Below are positions 36,993 through 50,039 of a stretch of DNA of 64,000 bases, piece after piece. The stretch's first letter is position 1. The number at the start of each line of letters is the position of its first letter. The notes below the pieces were generated by a model. That model saw only the letters and a list, made by a program, of their open reading frames with translations. It had not been told where the DNA came from and did not search any database. Both the position numbers and the translations under genes were made by a program. This DNA comes from Malurus cyaneus samueli (lineage: Eukaryota; Chordata; Aves; Passeriformes; Maluridae), in NCBI GenBank assembly GCA_009741485.1, contig CM019237.1:49910050-49974049 (forward strand), read 5' to 3'.

Positions 36993-39900
36993 GCTCAAAT
37001 AATTTAAGCAAGATTTAGCATTTAGATACACCCTTCACTGACAAAAGGGAAAGGTGTCAAAAGTAGAGAAATTCTTTGTCCCACTCCTCTTGAAAATGAA
37101 GCACGTTTTCTCCAGGTGAACTGTTCGTTCTTCAGAAAGCTTCTGACTGGACACCAAGAAAAAAAAAATACAGTAGCTGAACTGGTAAAACATTAATTAA
37201 TGCTTTTTATCGTTTATAGGAAAATGAACTAGAAATAAACTGTCTTTGAAGACATCCTTACTTTTACTGACACATGGCACCTTGCTTTGCTATTTTCTGT
37301 TTGAATTCTACCCAGTGAAGACCAAAATGCTTTACATGCGATGTTTAGTTTAGAATATATGGTTTTAAACAAGGTCAAGGTACTTTTATATTCTCAAAGG
37401 ACCTAAGTCTCAATAAATTAGCTCCAAGCAATCATCACAGACCTGAAACACCTGAGAGACTTTGGAATCTTGATACAGCGCTTGGCCAGTTTGCAATTTT
37501 AACCATTTTGTCTTTCACTGGATTTGATGCTCTGGGATGCTTGAAACACTTTTGAAGGCCAATCTTACCGATGGAATTGACACCTTTAAAGACTGTAGAA
37601 AGTACAGGGAGTCATGGCCTTCCAAACCAACAAGAAAAGCTACAGGCAGAGCCCATACCAACCTCCAGGAAGCCCTCCCTGGGAGGAAAAGAAGATTGAC
37701 CCTTTCTGACCTCCTTCTGCAACGTGGCTTTGAAAGCTGGATGTCAAATCCTCCCCCTTCCTGCTAAATAGAGACATTTTCAGAAGTCAAAGTCAGTTTC
37801 CTGACTCGTGTATGTGTTTATCCTGCACACAGGATGATATTTATCTCCCCATATTTCTTCCCCTCGAGCTGGCCTGTCATCCAAGGGTGTGATTAGTTCA
37901 TCAAAAGAATGAAGGGCACTCTAGTCTGCCTGAAGAGAGGTGATGGAAAATAGAGTCTTCGCTAACAAGAGCGGCAGGACAGGGGTCACATATTGGTAGA
38001 AGTGATGAAAGCTCCTGCAGGTCTATTCAGTGTGGCTGTTGCTATGAGAGTGAAGAGATTTGCTGGCCTTGGAGCAGGGCGAGGACACAGATGCTGTTTT
38101 CTCCCGTATCAGTTACAGATTCTGGTCACTTGTGTAAGTTAATACTCTGGCAACTTCTTTGAGGCTCATTACAGCTCTTCTTCTGTTACAGCTTGGCAGT
38201 GCAGTTCTGCCTCTCTTTCCACAGGGAAAACAGGCTGCCTTCTACCCCTAACAGGCACACGGTGGCAAAGGGCAGATTTTATTGTCTGAATCTGCACGGG
38301 TGGTCTGTCTAACTCAGGTTAACTCAGACATCCTTTCTGGCATACACAAGCCTCTAATCTCAGCAGTGCTCTCCCATTCAGAACCAATCTAAGGCTCTGT
38401 TTGTGCTGATGAGAAAATATCTTTGCACCACTTTGTCCTGTTCTCAACAGGATTGTGCTGGGCCACCTCCTGCCATGTCCTGCAGTCTTGGAGGGTTTCT
38501 ATTGAAAACAATAAAGTGTAAATAGGGAAGGAAATATGGACTTGATTCTGTCTACCGAGGTGAAATAAAAATATTGTAACTTAACAGGCAAGTTCCTGGT
38601 GCTGCTGAACTCTCTTTGGCAAGTTTGTTCCTACTACAATTAGATTTTGTTTAGGCTGTTGTTTTTAGGGTGACAGCATCAGAATCATTGCCCAGAGCCT
38701 TGCTTCAGAAATCAAGTGTGTTTCAGTAATGATGACAGGTTTTGAGATAGCTAAGCAAACAACACGCTGAAGTACTGTGTGCAGTGCTGTGAATTATATT
38801 AAATACATGTTTAATTAGTTGTAATTAAGGGCAAATGGCAGAAACACAAGTTCTGCCTCCCTGTTTCAACTCTTGTAGCACTCAAGTGCTACACCCAGAG
38901 TTGAGCCTCCAGTACAAGACAGAAGTCACAACTCTAAGGGTAAATGCAAGGTGAGGGCCTCTGCTTCATTTTCCACCCTTTCACTTCCAAGGGAATATTA
39001 AACAAAGGAGGAATTAATAAACAAGGACACAGGCCATGTGCACAGGAGAGAGAGAGGCAAAGAAAGAGCAAAAGTCTTTAGCCACTAATTGATGGGAATA
39101 TCAAGGACCTTCAGGCACAGCTTTGGAGAGGAGCAGCCTGGAATTTGTAACTGGTAAGAAGGAGGAAACAAGAGGAACAGGACAGCTGAGGATAATTGAA
39201 GTGGGCCTGAGGGGCTGAACTTAAGGAACAGAGCAGGGCAAAACAAAGGGGGAAGAAAAAAAAGGGGATGTAAAAGAATATAAAGAAGGCCAGTCAAATG
39301 TAACCCCTCACTGATCAGCATGTTTGTCTGAATAAGCCTGCACCCAGCCACTGCAGCCCATCCTATATTTTTATTAAAGCCTTTCAAAAAGGTCTTTTTA
39401 AGGCTTTTAAAGCCTTTTACTGTCTTTCTGTACAATCTCACAGTCTGTACCATGTGTGGGAATGCTGTAAGGACAAGGTGCCAGCAGCTGGAGACAAAAG
39501 CTGACACAAACCAAAAGCAAAGCATTTTGGAAAGGTAAGTAGAGCCAAATGTTTCTTTGTCTTCTGACCTCAAACTTACATTTTTACCCCAGACAAAAAA
39601 CTCAAATTTCCCCTCTAAACTTTTATTTTCCAAATGCCTTCATGTGGCAGTTGCTGAAGCAACTCTCAACAAATTTAGATAAACACAAAATGTTCAAGTT
39701 GTAAGGACCATATTTAAGGAGAAAATAGATGATCTTTTGGGATAACCCTAGGAAGTGTGCCTTCCATGAGATGGACTGTATATATTCTATATATGTAAGA
39801 ATATACACTAACGCAGCATGTAAAAAACCCAAAAACAAAACAGGAAATTATAAAAAAGGTAATATCACATTCTAAACGTTTTCAGAGTCCTTGTTACAAG

Positions 39901-40980
39901 GCAAACCATCTCTCCTGAGCACCAGTGGGAAGGGCAACAAGTTTCTCCTATGAGCACATTACAGCAGAAGTGGTTTAGCAGCAGACTCTCTATGCCTGGG
40001 TCTCTGTTGAGAGATTCCCGATTTGAACAACTTTCAGCCAAGAAAGAGAAAAAAACAAATAGATCTCCATGGATATGGTGGAACCTAGGCATAATCTCTA
40101 ATACAAGAAGAGCCTTGATTTCACGTGGGAAGCAGATAAGGAGGCAATGCTCAGAAGGGGTTTAAGCCGAGGTTTAATTTTTAATAAATTCCCCAGCTCT
40201 TCCTTATGTTGTGCATTTCTGGCCAGAGAAACAGGTGCAGGAGTTCCTGAAAACTGGAGTCCATAAGATTTTCTCATCACCATCTAACTCTACCCCAGAA
40301 ACCCTTTTACTTTAAACATTTGTTGCTATAATTTTCTGTTCTGAGACCTTGTGGAGACAGGAAACCCTCACAGGCAATCATACACTAATGCCAACATCAA
40401 TCAGCAACCACATTAGACAACAAAACCTCTTCCAATATGTCAATACAATAAACAGTGATCAAATTCCACTCAGTGCAGGCCACGAAGCCTTGCTTGCACT
40501 TCCTCATGATTTTTATATGACAACTGCTTAAATTTACGGGAACTATTCTGCCCTGTTTTTAAAAGGAGTCAAAGAACTGTAAGTATTCAACTAAATAATC
40601 AGGGAAGACAATTCCTTCTCTTCCCAGGGACAAATGCACAGCCATGTCATCTACACAATGGATAAATGTCATTTTTTAAGTTGCTTGGATTTGAACCCAA
40701 ACCCAGCAGCAGGCAGGCTCAGGCAATGAGTGCTGTGCTGTGATGGAACAACGACTGTGCTTTGCTGCAACCAAAATTGCACCGAGGTCTCTCAGATTCA
40801 TTTCAGACATGGCTGAAATTGACTTTTTTTGAGGAAAAAAAAAGCTGCTTGTAAGTGAAAAAGCATATTCCAGGAGGTGCACACACAGTGCTCCCTGCAG
40901 GTACCGTAGTGATGGCATGAGCCAGTCCACCACAACTTCTGGAGCCACACATTCCCTTCAGGAGCCTCTCTTGCTCTGTC
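36993..40980. other. Intergenic, no gene seen
   Basis: A 182-codon minus-strand frame (39633-39085) is open but matches nothing I know. It is rich in phenylalanine and leucine from T-rich DNA. No repeats recognised. Confidence 0.45.
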
Positions 40981-40986
40981 CTTCAG

Positions 40987-41240
40987 AAACCCAGCATCCC
41001 TTGAATCCTGGGAAGGGAGAAGGCTGAACCTCATTACGAAATAGTGTGTCATTTTGGCCCCAATGAGATCTATGTAAATACAAATCCCATATATTATGAT
41101 GGCAGGTTTTCCACCGAGATCACGGCTCTGATGAAACAGATTATAATGCCCGCAACCATGGTACATTCCCTTCAGGAATTGTTACCAATGGCCCATCTGT
41201 TCTACTGGAATCTGACCCATACAGATGCCAATGCCTCTGT
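40987..41240 (+). other. Candidate exon of an unknown, probably non-coding, transcript
   Basis: A long pyrimidine tract ending TGCTCTGTCCTTCAG forms a strong acceptor at 40986. A textbook donor GTAAGTATTT starts at 41241. No frame is open across all 254 bases, because a TGA at 41002-41004 interrupts the only frame that is open to the donor. I do not recognise the peptide and found no partner exon. Confidence 0.25.
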
Positions 41241-42804
41241 GGTAAGTATTTAACCTTTTCCCAGCCTGTTTTTTTCTTTACCTGTTAACCAGCGTATTCC
41301 ACAATTCCAGTTTCCTCCAGTGATATGAGGAAGTTTCTCTAGGATGCCATCAGCATTCCCTAGTCTACAGAGCCCAGGAACTGCAACGGTAGCATATTTC
41401 TAGCATTAAAGAAAAATGAGAGCTCAGAAAGCCAAATTCTCTAAAGCTATCTCCACAGATTCAGCACAGCATTTTTTATTTCAGAAGTAAATACTCTAAA
41501 ATCCAATTTCATCTCCTACCAAGATTGCTATGCAATATTAATATGCATAACAGATTTTCCTAGTATTGCTTCCAGTTCTTATCTTTCCTACCACTGCACT
41601 TTTTCTGTGGAGTTATTTCTTATTGTGGAGAAACTTCTGCCACATAGGGCCTAAAAAATAATGTTTTGATTCCCGAAGGTCTTTTGGTAATACAGTAATG
41701 CAAACAATAAAGACAAAATTTCCCGGGGGAGTTTTCAATGTAGTATTACCCACCCCCCCCCATCCCAAGAATTTACACCATAATTTTCTTTTTCCTAGTG
41801 CTGATATTCAAAAGACAATATAGAAATGACAGAATTTAAAGCAAAAAGAGAGATGATGCAGACATATGTCATGCAGCCCTTCTGTATATTTGTTATACCT
41901 AATTCTGCTTTTCTCCTTCTGAACATAACTCATTTGGTTTGAAATTATTCCATTCTGCTGGAATCTGCAGTGAGAATCTTGATTGTTTTTGGAACAAATC
42001 ATGTTCAGTTCATTTTAAAATAAGGGTTTATGTCCCACAAGGCCTTAAAACCCATCTTTACTGTCTGCAGTATGTAGTAAAAATTACTTTCTTCACTCCA
42101 CTGTCTCTTCCAGAATTCCCATTCTGTGTTACTGCAGTATTTTCTGTGGGATCTCTGAAAAATTCCTGCCCCACCACCATGGAGGTAACTCTGCAGTGCT
42201 TCCACATCCACATTCCTCAAGCATTCCCGTTGCATTTCATGGCATCTCCAACCACTCCCCAGCATTCCCTCAGCCCACATTCTCTGGAAACAGCAAAACT
42301 CTCACTGCCAGGGACTGAGCTCCTTTCATCCTCCTTGGAATGTGGCAAAGAGGACAGAGTCTGTGTGGGAGCTCAAATGGAACTGAGCCCTGGAAAAGCC
42401 AGTGCTCACATTTCAAAAACTGACTCTCTCTAAACATGATTTTTTTTGCTGTGAATATGCATATAAAGTGTACTAATTATGTAAAAGAGCTTGATCTTAG
42501 CCCCATAAGAGGGCAGGAGACCCTATCCAAGGAAGCTACACTGAGCTCTCTGAGGTTTCTAGACCAAAGTTCCTCTCAGTTCCTTCTCCAGGAGATGATG
42601 TCAGTGCTGTTGGACAGGTGGATTACATGCAAACGCTGCAGGCCAGGCTTTGCTCATCCTCTGATTTGGTCTCAGCACTGAAAAATGTCAGCTGGCTCAG
42701 GTCCTGCAGGTGCCACGGGGGGCAGGCAGGAGAGTCCAATTCACCTTAGCTCACCTACCCCTCCCAAAATCCTAAGCTTTACGATGAGTTGAAAATAAAA
42801 CCAG

Positions 42805-42848
42805 AATCACAGAATCACAGGATGGGTCAGGTTAGAAAGGGATTACAG
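42805..42848 (-). mobile_element. Very short CR1 LINE tail
   Basis: AGAATCACAGAATCACAGG, then GGGTCAGGTTAGAAAGGG, reversed. Only about 45 bases were retained at insertion or survive now. Confidence 0.75.
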
Positions 42849-44063
42849 TGTGTTATTTGGTTTGGTTTTTTTGTTTTCTGTGCTTTTTTTTTAACAGCTA
42901 ATTCAGGAGATCCCTAAAGCTTATAATAAGAATATCCTGATATTACTGGATAAATTTTGTTTACAGCAATATTATTGATTGGAATAGAACTGGACTCCTG
43001 TACATTCCTACCTCTACTTTTAGCAATGTTTTTCGATTTTTTGGGGAAAGATTCCTCTGTTTTGTATTGGAAACATAGGAATCCACAGCCTTTAAGGAGG
43101 GGGGGATACACAAATGACTCCCAAAAGTTTGGTGTCCAAGTGCTGAGGGACTCAAAAAAGGGGAGGAAGGGAGGGCAGGTAGATACACTTTTAAAGGCTC
43201 AGAGAAAATCAGAGTACATTTTTCCTGCTAATGGCAAGCACTTCTGCGTGGTATTTAGAGCATAAATAGGACCTAAAGTGCAGCCAATAGCTGTTTTCTA
43301 AGCACTGCTAAAATCAGATATATTTGTGGTGCAGAACAGACCAATGGAAGGACATTAATCAGTCTATAGGTATATTTAACCCATGAGGATGCCTCCCCTA
43401 AACCTTGGGACAGTACCTGTTTGCCTGGCCTGGCATTCTGGAGATCTGGAATTTGATGTTGCCTTTGAAGTTGATAGAATTTTCAGGTTCAGAATACCAG
43501 AGTGACACCACCAGGGTGCTCTAGTTCAGGATATTGAGAATTATACGAAATCCTGCTCCCTCTTGCCATTTTCCAGTCCTTCCCACTTCAGAGGGAAGCT
43601 TTGATCCAACAAGGATCACAGGCACAAGGCTGCTGAAATCCCAGATGGAAGAAGGCCAGCGCAATTAGACACAATCCCACTTTGTATCTCATTGTTTTCC
43701 CTAAGTAAATTATTGCTAATTTGATATACCAGAAAACACAGCTGATGCTTTTGAATAAAAAAAACCCTTTGTTCATGAAGACACAGCCCTACAAGCCACT
43801 GAAAGACTAAGCCATGCTTAAGAAGCAGCACTATTAGTGGATTATTGGAGTTGCTGAATTTGCCACAGCGTCCTTGGAAGGTACACAAACCCAGTAGGTT
43901 CCACAGGGGATGTGAATGGACAGACAGAAAAAGTAATAGAGAATGAAATTTCGATTTCAAAACTAAGATAAATTAGTGGTATGACAGTTGGCAGCATATT
44001 TTCTTAAGGTTACCCAAAAAAAATTATGAAGAAATAGAAATCATGCCACCACCATAGAAAAAT

Positions 44064-44137
44064 ATCACAGATTAGGTAAATTTGGAAGGAAACACCATGG
44101 GGTATCTGGTCCCACCTCCCTGCTCAAGCAGGGTCAA
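44064..44137 (-). mobile_element. Diverged CR1 LINE 3' fragment
   Basis: TCACAGATTAGG, TTTGGAAGGAAACACC and GTCCCACCTCCCTGCTCAAGC resemble the reversed end of an older CR1 subfamily with TGCTCAAGCAGGGTC. Divergence is high. Confidence 0.6.
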
Positions 44138-45343
44138 AATTTATAGCCTAGATGGCAAGAACAAGAGAAGCTTGAATAAAAACCACATTTCAAACAGTGC
44201 TTCAAACTTTTTAAATGGTGCTTCTGAGACTGGTCTTTGGGTATGAACCTTGCAGCTTTAAATTTATTTGTTTTTTAAATGCACACACATACACTTCTAG
44301 CTTTGGAATAACTTCAGAAAACCCAGCATTTCACTTAATCAGAGTTTGTAAAAGATCATTTTTGGAAAGGCAGCTTGTATCCCCTCACTACAGACCAACT
44401 GTTCCACTCCTTCCTCATCCAAATTTAAGATAGAGATGAATTCATCTTCCTTACTCCCTATTGTGTAGAACAGGTTGTTCACTAAGTGGAAAAGCCTTCT
44501 GGAGTCTTTATCAGGGAAAAATAAGGGACAGAAGCTGACAATTAATAACAGTAAACTCCTGGAGTGACAATGACTGTGGCTTGTCCTCCAAGTTATTACT
44601 TTCCCACCCCCTATACAGATATAAAAATCATGCTTTTCTGTTTGTGTGCTTTCCATCTGTTGCAAAGACAGCAAGAAGAATTATTCCACATGCATTTCTC
44701 CCACCATGAAAGAGAAATGAGAGAAGGCAATATTCCTATATTGCTGTGCAGCAGCATCCAAAGACTTCTCTTCAGATCAATATCTGCTGGGCTGGGCTCT
44801 CTGTCAGCACAGAGGATTTCTAGACCATGCTGTTTACATCTTCAGGCAAAAGCAAGAGTGAATGTCTGTAAAAAACACTCTTGGAATTTCAATTTAAGGA
44901 TTAAGATTTTAAGACTTCAGGGCAATGCAGAGGCAGGGACAACTTTAAAAAAAAGAGAGTCTTGGGCACTTTCTCAGATAAAACATTTCAACTTTCAATC
45001 AGCCATCAGTACCTCTCCTTCCACACTTGTCTACTCCCTCTGTGCATCACTGGGGGACAGCAGCATTCCTCTTTGGGTAAAAAAGCCCCTCTTATTTGTT
45101 CTGTAACACAGCACCCTCCTTTTCCTTAAGGCAGAGAGAAAAAAACAAAAACAAACCAACCATTCAAGCAGCTTCACCGCAGTTATGGATAAATCTTGAG
45201 TAGTGTGAGGTTAGAGGATAAATGTGAAGTTTATTTTCACTGATGCCATAAACAGGAAAACCCTGGACAGTCCACCAGTGAAAAAGGCTCCCATTGCTGC
45301 AAGTTTGTGGGAAATACAAGAGCCACAGAGCCTGGGAATCTGC

Positions 45344-45859
45344 TGAGTCCCCCTGCAGGGCTGCATCCAGCCCTGGGCCCAGCACAGCAAGGACAGGGAG
45401 CTGCTGGAGCCAGTCCAGAGCAGGGACACCGAGGGGATCAGAGGGATGGAGCAGCTCTGCTGGGAGGAAAGGCTGAGAGAGTTGGGATTGTTCACCTGGA
45501 GAAGAGAAGGCTTTGGGGTGACCTCACTGTGGCCTTGCAGTGCCTGAAGGGAGCCCATAGGAAAGATGGAGAGAGACTCTTGACAAGGGCCTAGAGTGAC
45601 AGGACAAGGGGGAATGGCTTCACACTGACAGAGAGCAGGGTTAGATGGGATATTGGGAAGAAATTCTTCCCTGTGAGGATGGTGAGGCCCTGGCACAGGT
45701 TACCCAGAGAAGCTGTGGCTGCCCCATCCCTGGCAGTGTTCCAGGCCAGGCTGGATGGGGCTCTGAGCAACCTGGGATAGTGGAAGGTGTCCCTGCCTAT
45801 GGCAGGGGGTTGAAATCTTTAAGATCTCTTCCAACCCAAACCATTCTGTGATTCTATGA
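45344..45859 (+). mobile_element. CR1 LINE 3' fragment, longest well-preserved sense copy
   Basis: About 515 bases of 3'-UTR: CTGCAGGGCTGCATCCAGCC, GGATGGAGCAGCTCTGC, GAGAGAGTTGGGATTGTTCAC, AAGATGGAGAGAGACTC, GAAGAAATTCTTCCCTGTG, ending CCATTCTGTGATTCTATGA. It lacks ORF2. Its close inverted relative is at 52729-53192. Confidence 0.95.
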
Positions 45860-45934
45860 ATGTTAAAGAAATACTGATTTTCTGTAGGGTCATTGAAAAG
45901 ACTGGGGAAGTGGGTTCCTGCATTCATGTGGTGT

Positions 45935-46908
45935 TGTTGCGGTTTGAACCTGGCTGGAAGCCAAAGCACCCAACGATGTTCCCTCCCCACCCCACCTGAG
46001 AGGCAGAAGGGAGAGCAAAAGCCCAGTTAACACTAAAATTTATGGCTTTTAAGATAACATAATTGAGAGAAAGATACGTATATGCTCCAGAAAAATGGTC
46101 AGACAGGCTGAGTAACTTAAGTTGCAAAATAGATTTATTACTAAAAACTACTAAGAATACTACCACGTCGGGGAGGGGAACAAAGATAGGGAAAAATTTA
46201 CAAGGAGAAGAAATAAAAATGGACATTTTAAGACACCTGGTATTCTCTCTGCAAACCTGTCTCTCCCAGGTCGCCCTTCCCCATCCCCCATGCCTTCCCA
46301 CTCACAAGGTGGGCAGGGATGAAAGTTTAACATAGATCAAACTACTCATTAGTTATTGTCCAGCATCACAGGAGGAGAGCTCTTACAGCTCCAAGCTGTG
46401 GAAGGTCTTTTCCCAAGAAACAGTCAGTGTATAACTGCTGATGGCAAGGGAGTCTTTTCTTTACCTCATGGGAGAAAGAAAACAGTCCTCCAAGGCCACT
46501 CTCTCAAATCTCCTGGCAGAACACATTTTCTTCTAAGTGTCAGCTCGCTTCAGACATGAGGCGGGGCCAAGCCTCTTCCCCCTTTTTGGCTTCTGATCAG
46601 TCCAGCCCTCCAAGGCCAGGTTTTTTCTCAGAGCAAGGTTGCTCTCTTTTCTATACAGATGTCCCACTGAAGAAATAGTCCTTTCGAGAACAGCTTGTTT
46701 TCTCCATGTTCGAGCACCAGAGCAACAGCACAGCACCTGTCTGCTTCTTACTGTGATCTTGGGTCTCCATTTTTTTTCCTACATCTCCTCACCCTCATGC
46801 TCTGTCCTCCCCCAGTGCATGATACTAAAAATCCTAACAACTAAATGGCAGCCACACTCTATCATGCTTTGAATTCTTCTTAAGTACAAGACAATACGTC
46901 ATCACAGA
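45935..46908 (-). mobile_element. Probable solo LTR of an endogenous retrovirus
   Basis: An about 974-base block with no coding capacity lies between two GGTGT pentamers (45930-45934 and 46909-46913), consistent with a 5-base target-site duplication. Read on the minus strand, an AATAAA signal occurs at 46139-46134 and the element ends ...CCGCAACA. The opening TTGAACC/GGTTTGAACC-GGCTGGAAGCC edge looks like songbird ERV LTRs as I remember them. The minus-strand start is TCTGTGATG rather than a clean TG. No gag, pol or env sequence flanks it. The family is not identified. Confidence 0.6.
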
Positions 46909-46913
46909 GGTGT

Positions 46914-48724
46914 AACCAGCCTGTGCAATTGGCCCAGCCTGACCAGCAGCCTGTCCATCAACCTCAGAGCCATAATGAATTGGCTCTAAAACACAGGAGG
47001 TAGGGCTCCTTTTTCTGGAGAAGAAGGAGAAAGCTTCTAGAACTTCCTCACAGGAGCCATCTTTGTGGTTTCTTGGTCCCATAACCCTACCACCAAATAA
47101 CCGGACCGAGCAAAACCAGGACATGTTTTAGTGGAGAGGGGCTGACTGTACATAAATCTGTTTGCTGGGAACTCATTTTCCATAACCAGAAAACCCAGCA
47201 GGTTTTTTTTGTCACATACAGGGGTGTCCTTCTGGTTTCCCAATCACATCCAGCTCTTACACAACAAGAATTCCAGATTAACTGTAGTGGCTGTGATGGT
47301 GCATATGGACTACACTTCCCCAAACACATTTTTTAAAAGCCATCCCAATCCTTTGTTACAAGATTGGTGTGAGCAATTATTCTAATACCTTCATCTGTGT
47401 GAGGCCACCAGCAGAACTCGCCGATTACCAGACTTGGTGCTCTAAATGGCAAGAGAAAAAAATCGACCTAAAGAGGGTAAGAAAGACAAATTGCTCATTC
47501 ACAGGCAGCAGAACAACCCCTTCTGTCAAACTGCTCAGAGGTGCAACCACTCCATTCCATACAGAATCTTACCCATATCCACACTCTCACACACATTCCT
47601 CCTCAGGCACAGTGGCACACAGATATATTTTGCTCCTGTGGGTGCTTGTTACTACTAAGTTGCAAAGCATTAGTGGACTTTCCTCCCACTTCCCTATCTT
47701 TGACAAAAATACTTTTTTATTTTTATTTTTTTTAAAGAAGTGATCTCTTCCACCTCAATCTGGTGTATTTTTGATAACGCACATAGCTCAGCCTTCTTAT
47801 TTTTCAACTTGGTAGACTCATTTCCATGGAGATCTCTGGAAGGCCAGAGAACAGAACCATCACACTCCCCCCTTCTTTCATCCCTACGTGAGTCTTCAGT
47901 GTTTTTTTCCACATTTTCTTTTCATCCTGTCTCTTGTTGCACTTGTGCTTGACTAGAAAGCCGTGTTTACCACTACAGCACTGTCCTGACTCATACAAAA
48001 TGTGAGATCCAACATTAACACAATTCATGAGAAGGCAATTGGAGAACAGAGAAAACGATGTCACCCTCTCCTTCTCACCACCCACTCCATCCCTGTGGCC
48101 CCAGTTGAAGTGGTAACTGAGCACTTCAGTGCCTATCACTTAGTGGATCTATCCCTAAAAAACTCCATGTAGCAATGCATTCATACATCTATTTAAGTTA
48201 GCAATGAACCACCAAACATGAGCCAAACAGGAGTCTGATATTTAGAGACTTAAAAAAAAAAAAAAAAAGCTTAAAACCCAAAAGATGATTCTGAAATGCC
48301 ACTACATCAGTGGAATCACAAGCTTTTCTGTAAATGTTTCAATATTGTGCTCTAGGGCTTCTCAGATACCTCACAGGTCATCTGGGCCTGCTCAAAGGCA
48401 CTGGGTCTCTCCATAAGGCTGAAAACTTGCATCAGACCTGTATCTAATCTCTAAGGGGTTTTAGAAATTAGGGGTGGGATTTACCCTGGTTATCTCTAGC
48501 CATTTATGGACTCACTGAACAGCTCAGCCAGTGATCTGAGCTCCCATTACAGTCACTGGAGTCAAACTGGTATTTCTGCAGCACAGTTCTCTTACTGTCA
48601 GGCCAACGTTTAAGATTGTCAGTGAATCACACCCATCAATTCCTTTTCCTCTCAACTGACTGTAAAAAACAGAGTGAGCCAAATGCAGTGCTTGTAGGTG
48701 TCTAGAAAGGAGATCATCCCTTGC
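46914..48724. other. Intergenic, no gene seen
   Basis: T-rich and A-rich tracts at 47714-47734 and 48252-48267. No exon or named repeat recognised. The first 250 bases after the LTR could be a further unlisted repeat, but I cannot show it. Confidence 0.4.
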
Positions 48725-48829
48725 TGAGCATCCTGGGATAGTGGAAGGTGTCCCTGTCCATGGCAGGGGGGTTGGAACGAGATGATCTTTAAGGTCCCTT
48801 CCAAACCAAACTATTCTATGATTCTGTGG
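48725..48829 (+). mobile_element. CR1 LINE 3' terminal fragment
   Basis: CATCCTGGGATAGTGGAAGG, GAGATGATCTTTAAGGTCCC and the octamer tail CTATTCTATGATTCTGTGG. About 105 bases. Confidence 0.93.
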
Positions 48830-50039
48830 TCCTATTATTAAGTAATATTTATTGATCTAATAGTTTAGCACCAGTTTGTAGCTTGGTCCCCCGTTACCAC
48901 TGACAACAATGCACAGATGGCATTCACAGGGCACACAAAAAGAGAAACCTTGAAACTGGAATCCCCTAAACCCAAAGGGATACAAAAATGCTTCCAGAGA
49001 CTCTGTGAGAGAAATATAAACAAGATTAATGCTTTTTCTGTCATTTGTTCTCCTAAACAACAGAATTAGCATGACCCTGCTGCCCTGGCCAGCTCAAATT
49101 CTCAGGCATTGTATATTAGCCACATAAATACAAATATGTATACAAATAACTTCCTACCCACATTGCAGCTCTGACTGCTTCTGTAACTCTGATTTTTTTT
49201 TTTTTTTGGCAGACTTCAAGAAGCCAGAATGCAGTGAATGTCACCAAATGCTTTCACAAATTGTTTTAACAAGCTGGATTGTGATATATTTAAGGCTTAA
49301 AAAGGTAGACATGCTGCGGGAAGGAGAACTGGATAGTGGTGCTGCTGAAGAATAGCACTAAAGGCCAAAAAGGGAAATACAGAGCAGCCAGTTTGATAAT
49401 GCAGACACCAAATGAGTCTCCAGCCAGGTTCTCTAACAGGCTGTAACAACCTTAGCAATTCTGAAAACTGGAAACACCAGAAAGACACTAAACTCTACCC
49501 ACCACTATCGACATCTTGCAGTGTTACACAGGCACACTCTCAAGTGAGGGAGAGAAATAACCATCTCCAGGCAATCGGGATTCTCACAGGACACTGAATG
49601 GAGAATGAAAACGGGAGTCTGCAACTAGAACTGATGAATTTAAGTGCAAAAAATGACAAGCGTCAAGAAAAATGTCCTAATGGATAGACATGCAAAATAG
49701 CCTATTGAGAGGTATGAAATAATATGAAAAGCAGTCTACAAACCAGTCTTTTCTTAAAAGGAAGAAAAGAGGTTTAAAGAGATGTCTAATACAGGGATAT
49801 AGGTCATGTTGTTATTTATAGAATGGTGATTCCTCTCATTATTTCTACTCCATTACTGAACTTTAGCCGTGATAACAGAGTTGGTACAAGAGTCCCTTCA
49901 GGCTTCTGTTCTGCAGAACTGTCCAGAGAATTTAGGAAGGAATTCAAGAGTTAAATACAGCCACCTTCAGCAGAAGCTTTTCCCAAATCAGACCTTGTGT
50001 CCATACACTGAGGAGAAACGCAGGGGTTTATTTTCACTA

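Noticed and set aside
39085..39633. 182-codon minus-strand frame rich in hydrophobic residues, possible membrane protein
   Set aside because: The hydrophobicity comes from T-rich low-complexity DNA. There is no family motif and no start context of note.
44564..45106. 180-codon plus-strand open frame
   Set aside because: The translation shows no domain or homology I know, and the region has no exon signals.
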